Shown here: in pieces, positions 61,131 to 64,000 of the stretch
Layout: the number at the start of each line of letters is the position of its first letter
How positions within the stretch are numbered: the stretch's first letter is position 1
Source: Merdivicinus sp050943495
GTDB taxonomy: Bacteria > Bacillota > Clostridia > Oscillospirales > Ruminococcaceae
Length of the DNA: 64,000 nt
Assembly (NCBI GenBank): GCA_050943495.1
Contig: JBMNPH010000002.1
Location: 1 to 64,000 of the forward strand
Direction: 5' to 3'
The notes under the pieces: model-generated
The model's database searches: none
Seen by the model: the letters and a program-made list of their open reading frames with translations, nothing else
What the model was told of the DNA's origin: nothing
Program-made: the position numbers and the translations under genes

Positions 61131-61159
61131 TTGTCAGAATGGGAATCTTGTGCTATACT
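61131..61159 (+). promoter_or_regulatory. Promoter of the second aspartokinase gene
   Basis: TTGTCA (61131-61136), a 17-bp spacer and TATACT (61154-61159) with extended TGC. A hairpin GCCGG (61182-61186)/CCGGC (61197-61201) sits just before the SD GGGGAGG (61203-61209). Confidence 0.65.
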
Positions 61160-61213
61160 GATACTGTTATCAATCGAAGTAGCCGGTATTCCCATGCCGG
61201 CAGGGGAGGAAAC

Positions 61214-62536
61214 ATGAAGAAGGTTGTCAAATTCGGCGGCAGTTCTCTGGCCAGCGCGAGTCAGATTTGTAAAGCGGTTGAGATTATTCGTGCGGACGAT
61301 AGCAGAAGATATGTGGTACCATCTGCACCCGGAAAGCGAACGGCAAGCGATGAAAAAGTGACCGATATGCTGTATCAGTGTTACGATGCGGCTGCAAGCG
61401 GAAAGTCCTATCGGAAAATTTTGGATCGGATTAAGGCGCGTTATCAAAGCATTATTGATGACTTAAAGTTAGATCTGTCCCTGGAAGATGAATTTAAGAA
61501 AATGGAAGAAAATTTTGTCGCACGGAAGGGAAGGGACTATGCAGCTTCCCGCGGCGAATATCTGAACGGAATTATTATGGCCAAATATCTGGGCTATCCT
61601 TTTTTGGATGTAGCCGAGGTAATCCGATTTGATGAACGTGGAAAATTTCTTTCGGAAGAGACAAACGAGGTTTTATCAGAACGGTTGTCGGATATGGAAC
61701 ATGCAGTCATTCCGGGATTTTATGGCGCAAAACCGGATGGAAGTATTCAGACTTTTTCAAGAGGTGGTTCGGATATAACCGGATCCATCGTGGCTCGTGC
61801 AGTTCATGCGGATTTGTATGAAAATTGGACGGACGTATCGGGATTTTTGGTAACAGATCCGCGGATTGTGGAAAATCCGGTTCCGATTGAGACCATTACT
61901 TATAAAGAGTTGCGGGAATTGTCCTATATGGGCGCAAGTGTTCTGCATGAGGATGCGATTTTTCCTGTGCGGAAAGAAGGAATTCCGATTAATATTCGGA
62001 ATACCAACAAACCCGAAGATCCAGGCACATTGATTGTGGAAAGCACCTGTCGGAAACCACATTATACAATTACGGGTATTGCAGGCAAGAAAGGCTTTTG
62101 CGCGATAACGATTGAAAAGGCGATGATGAACGCAGAGGTGGGTTTTGGCCGGAAGGTATTGGATGTTTTTGAAAATTATGGAATTTCATTTGAACACATT
62201 CCTTCCGGCATTGATACAATGACTGTTTTTGTTCATCAAACAGAATTTGAGGCGTATGAGCAATCCGTAATTGCAGGGATTCATCGGGCAGTAAATCCGG
62301 ATTCGATTGTTTTAGAATCTGATATTGCTTTATTGGCAGTAGTTGGTCGAGGAATGAAGGCAACTCATGGGACAGCAGGTCGAATTTTCTCTGCCTTAGC
62401 ACATGCTCGAGTGAATGTTCGGATGATCGATCAGGGATCAAGTGAATTAAATATTATTATCGGTGTCGATGACGCTGATTTTGAAAAGGCAATACGTGCT
62501 GTATATGATATCTTTATTACTGCAAACGAGGAATAA
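61214..62536 (+). CDS. Aspartate kinase (second, monofunctional long type)
   Basis: A 440-aa aspartokinase of the YclM/ThrD-like type. VVKFGGSSLASASQI, GFYGAKPDGSIQTFSRGGSDITGS and a C-terminal ACT pair (about 310-440) are clear. The long insertion around 60-120 separates it from lysC at 48526. Homologues of this class are often lysine- or lysine-plus-threonine-inhibited. No lysine riboswitch precedes it; only a small hairpin is seen by the SD. Confidence 0.93.
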   Translation: MKKVVKFGGSSLASASQICKAVEIIRADDSRRYVVPSAPGKRTASDEKVTDMLYQCYDAAASGKSYRKILDRIKARYQSIIDDLKLDLSLEDEFKKMEENFVARKGRDYAASRGEYLNGIIMAKYLGYPFLDVAEVIRFDERGKFLSEETNEVLSERLSDMEHAVIPGFYGAKPDGSIQTFSRGGSDITGSIVARAVHADLYENWTDVSGFLVTDPRIVENPVPIETITYKELRELSYMGASVLHEDAIFPVRKEGIPINIRNTNKPEDPGTLIVESTCRKPHYTITGIAGKKGFCAITIEKAMMNAEVGFGRKVLDVFENYGISFEHIPSGIDTMTVFVHQTEFEAYEQSVIAGIHRAVNPDSIVLESDIALLAVVGRGMKATHGTAGRIFSALAHARVNVRMIDQGSSELNIIIGVDDADFEKAIRAVYDIFITANEE

Positions 62537-62542
62537 AGAGTG

Positions 62543-62581
62543 GGCTGTATTTTGGATGAATATCCAGAATACAGCCTTTTT
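62543..62581 (+). terminator. Rho-independent terminator
   Basis: GGCTGTATT (62543-62551) pairs with AATACAGCC (62568-62576), with inner TGGAT/ATCCA, followed by TTTT. Confidence 0.9.
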
Positions 62582-62624
62582 ATTGACATATGAATTTCGG
62601 ATAAAATAATGTGATAAATATATA

Positions 62625-62653
62625 TTGTCAAAGCGAATGACAAATGATAAAAT
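62625..62653 (+). promoter_or_regulatory. Promoter with an overlapping inverted repeat before the GHL6-type gene
   Basis: TTGTCA (62625-62630), a 17-bp spacer and TAAAAT (62648-62653). The -35 TTGTCA is mirrored by TGACAA (62638-62643) in the spacer, 7 bases apart, a plausible operator for a sugar-responsive repressor. Confidence 0.6.
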
Positions 62654-62697
62654 GAGGATAACCTTTACAAAAAAATATTTCAGAAAGGGACGATTTT

Positions 62698-64000
62698 ATG
62701 AAACAGTTATCCCCCCGCCAGATTCATTTGGATTTTCACACATCAGAGAATATTCCGGGGATTGGTTCTACTTTTGACCCGGAGGCATTTGCGAAAACTG
62801 CAAAAGATGCCAGTATTAGTTCTATAACCGTTTTTGCCAGAGGGCATCATGGTTGGCTTTACTACCCCTCTAAAAAGTTTCCGGAATTAGTTCATCCAAA
62901 TTTGGAATACAAAAATCTTTTGCTGGATCAAGTCCGCGCCCTGCATAAGGTGGGAATTAATGCGCCAGTTTATATCACCGTTCAGTGGGATTATCATCAC
63001 GCCACCACTCGTCCCGAATGGTTAATTCGGAAAAAAGATGGTTCTCATGAGGGCGGTTCGTTTACGGAACCCGGTTTCTATCAGTCTTTGTGCGTCAATA
63101 GCGGCTACTGGGATTTTTTGAAAGAACAGACCATTGAGGTCTGTGAGATGTTGGGAGACGAGTTGGATGGCTTGTTCTTTGACATTGTAGGTATCCGTCC
63201 TTGCTGGTGTGCTTCCTGCCGTGCGGAAATGAAGAAATTGGGCATCGACGCTTCCGATGACGAAGCTGTCCGTGATTTCGCCAAGATAGTTATCGATCGT
63301 TTCAAAAAGAATATGACCGAGGTGGTACGGCAGTACAACAAGGATTGTACCATTTTCTATAATGCTGGCCACGTTGGCCCCTGTACTAAGGATAGTGCTG
63401 ATGCCTACACCCATTTTGAGTTGGAAAGTCTGCCTTCCGGTTCTTGGGGCTATCTGCATTTCCCCCTAACTGCCCGCTATGCCCGGAAACTGGGCAAGGA
63501 CTGCATGGGTATGACCGGCAAGTTCCACACCGAATGGGGCGATTTCCACAGCCTGAAAAATTTGGCCGCTTTGGAATTTGAGTGCTTCCGGATGCTAAGC
63601 TTTGGCTTTGCATCCTCGATCGGCGACCAGTTGGAACCTAATGGCACCCTGAATCCCGCTACTTATCGCTTAATCGGCAAAGTATATAGTCAGTTTGCGG
63701 AACGGGAAGAGTGGGCACGTCCTTCTGTGCCAGTAGTAGAGGCGGCAGTCGTTACCTCTGAATCTCCCCGGGTAGAACATCAGATTCCAGAAAGTCTCAT
63801 GGGTGCAGTCCAGATGCTGGAGGAACTGGCAATTCAGTTTGATGTAATCGACCCGGAAATGGCGCTGGACGGATATAAGCTGGTGATTCTACCAGATGAT
63901 CTGGTGGTCTGCGAATGCTTCCAGAAAAAGCTGGAGGAATTTGTTGCCAAGGGCGGCAAAGTAATTGCCTGCGCCAAAGGCGGCCAGAACAAAGACGGAA
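62698..64000 (+). CDS. Hypothetical glycosyl hydrolase (GHL6/GH42-like), 3' end beyond window
   Basis: The frame is open from ATG 62698 to the window end (434 codons). AAAGGGA stands 8 nt before the ATG. The start RQIHLDFHTSE..IPGIG, then SITVFARGHHGWLYYP and VPVYITVQWD-like segments match GHL6-type (alpha-L-fucosidase/beta-galactosidase-like) barrels; LDGLFFDIVG with CWCASC follows. The last 100 residues begin a Rossmann-like (GH42 trimerisation-like) domain with DYKLVILPDD-type text. No signal peptide. From about 63,000 codons become more C-ending (GGC, GCC, TTC) than in neighbours. Together with the GH106-like gene it suggests glycan use. Confidence 0.72.
   Translation, partial: MKQLSPRQIHLDFHTSENIPGIGSTFDPEAFAKTAKDASISSITVFARGHHGWLYYPSKKFPELVHPNLEYKNLLLDQVRALHKVGINAPVYITVQWDYHHATTRPEWLIRKKDGSHEGGSFTEPGFYQSLCVNSGYWDFLKEQTIEVCEMLGDELDGLFFDIVGIRPCWCASCRAEMKKLGIDASDDEAVRDFAKIVIDRFKKNMTEVVRQYNKDCTIFYNAGHVGPCTKDSADAYTHFELESLPSGSWGYLHFPLTARYARKLGKDCMGMTGKFHTEWGDFHSLKNLAALEFECFRMLSFGFASSIGDQLEPNGTLNPATYRLIGKVYSQFAEREEWARPSVPVVEAAVVTSESPRVEHQIPESLMGAVQMLEELAIQFDVIDPEMALDGYKLVILPDDLVVCECFQKKLEEFVAKGGKVIACAKGGQNKDG

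Noticed and set aside
1..64000. CRISPR arrays, tRNA or rRNA genes, insertion sequences
   Set aside because: No regularly spaced repeats, cloverleaf-like sequences with TTCGA arms, rRNA blocks or transposase reading frames were recognised on either strand.

Overview
This 64-kb window is chromosomal DNA from a spore-forming, low-to-mid-GC Firmicute of the class Clostridia. Gene order and protein style suggest an Oscillospirales/Ruminococcaceae-like gut bacterium; this is inferred, since no rRNA is present. Support comes from the sporulation genes spoVB-like, yabP and yabQ, the Gram-positive replicase polC, the clostridial blocks recJ-rel-dtd-mbl-hemZ and rpsB-tsf-pyrH-frr-uppS-cdsA-dxr-rseP-ispG-polC, and strong SD sequences. 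I see no phage, IS element, CRISPR array, rRNA or tRNA gene.

Layout. 1-1.9 kb: end of an unknown gene, a small hypothetical gene and a secreted MltG-type lytic transglycosylase carrying cell-wall-binding repeats. 2-9.8 kb: recJ, rel, dtd, an MBL hydrolase, hemZ and a nucleoside kinase. 9.8-15.8 kb: a cysteine-rich zinc-ribbon protein, a SpoVB-like flippase, mazG, HU, rqcP, yabP, yabQ, divIC, an S1-domain protein and a DtxR-type regulator. 15.9-21 kb (minus strand): pncA-pncB with a decayed DUF3604/PHP-like gene behind them, then queA-tgt-GNAT. 21.2-24.8 kb: a lysine-riboswitch operon asd-dapA-dapB plus a stand-alone tandem-ACT protein. 25-37.5 kb: translation factors, pyrH, isoprenoid/lipid genes and polC. 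37.6-45.2 kb: ten his genes, hisZGDCBHAFIE. 45.2-49.7 kb: an AGCS transporter, an ACT regulator, hom and lysC. 50-53.8 kb: pyrK, pyrD, ruvX and an acyl-CoA synthetase. 53.9-64 kb: a GH106-like glycosidase, mgtE, a UMF1-type MFS transporter, a phospholipase C-like protein, a second aspartokinase and a truncated GHL6-type glycosidase.

How the genes work together. Aspartate-family metabolism recurs. Two aspartokinases (48.5 and 61.2 kb) feed asd; dapA and dapB lead to lysine and diaminopimelate, and hom leads to threonine and methionine. The first aspartokinase has an internal start for a regulatory beta subunit, and a homologous free beta-like ACT protein sits in the lysine-controlled operon. 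The two glycosidases and the DUF3604-like remnant suggest breakdown of plant or host glycans.

Most notable finding. The mgtE magnesium-channel gene has a 5' leader encoding an 18-residue proline-rich peptide (57267-57323). Its codons can base-pair with the mgtE ribosome-binding site and the bases just upstream. This resembles the logic of enterobacterial mgtL, and no M-box is visible. Other candidates are the wall-binding MltG fusion, palindromes over the recJ and his promoters, a hairpin masking the yabP SD, an attenuator-like element before ispG, and possible CTG/ATT starts for mazG and a GNAT gene.
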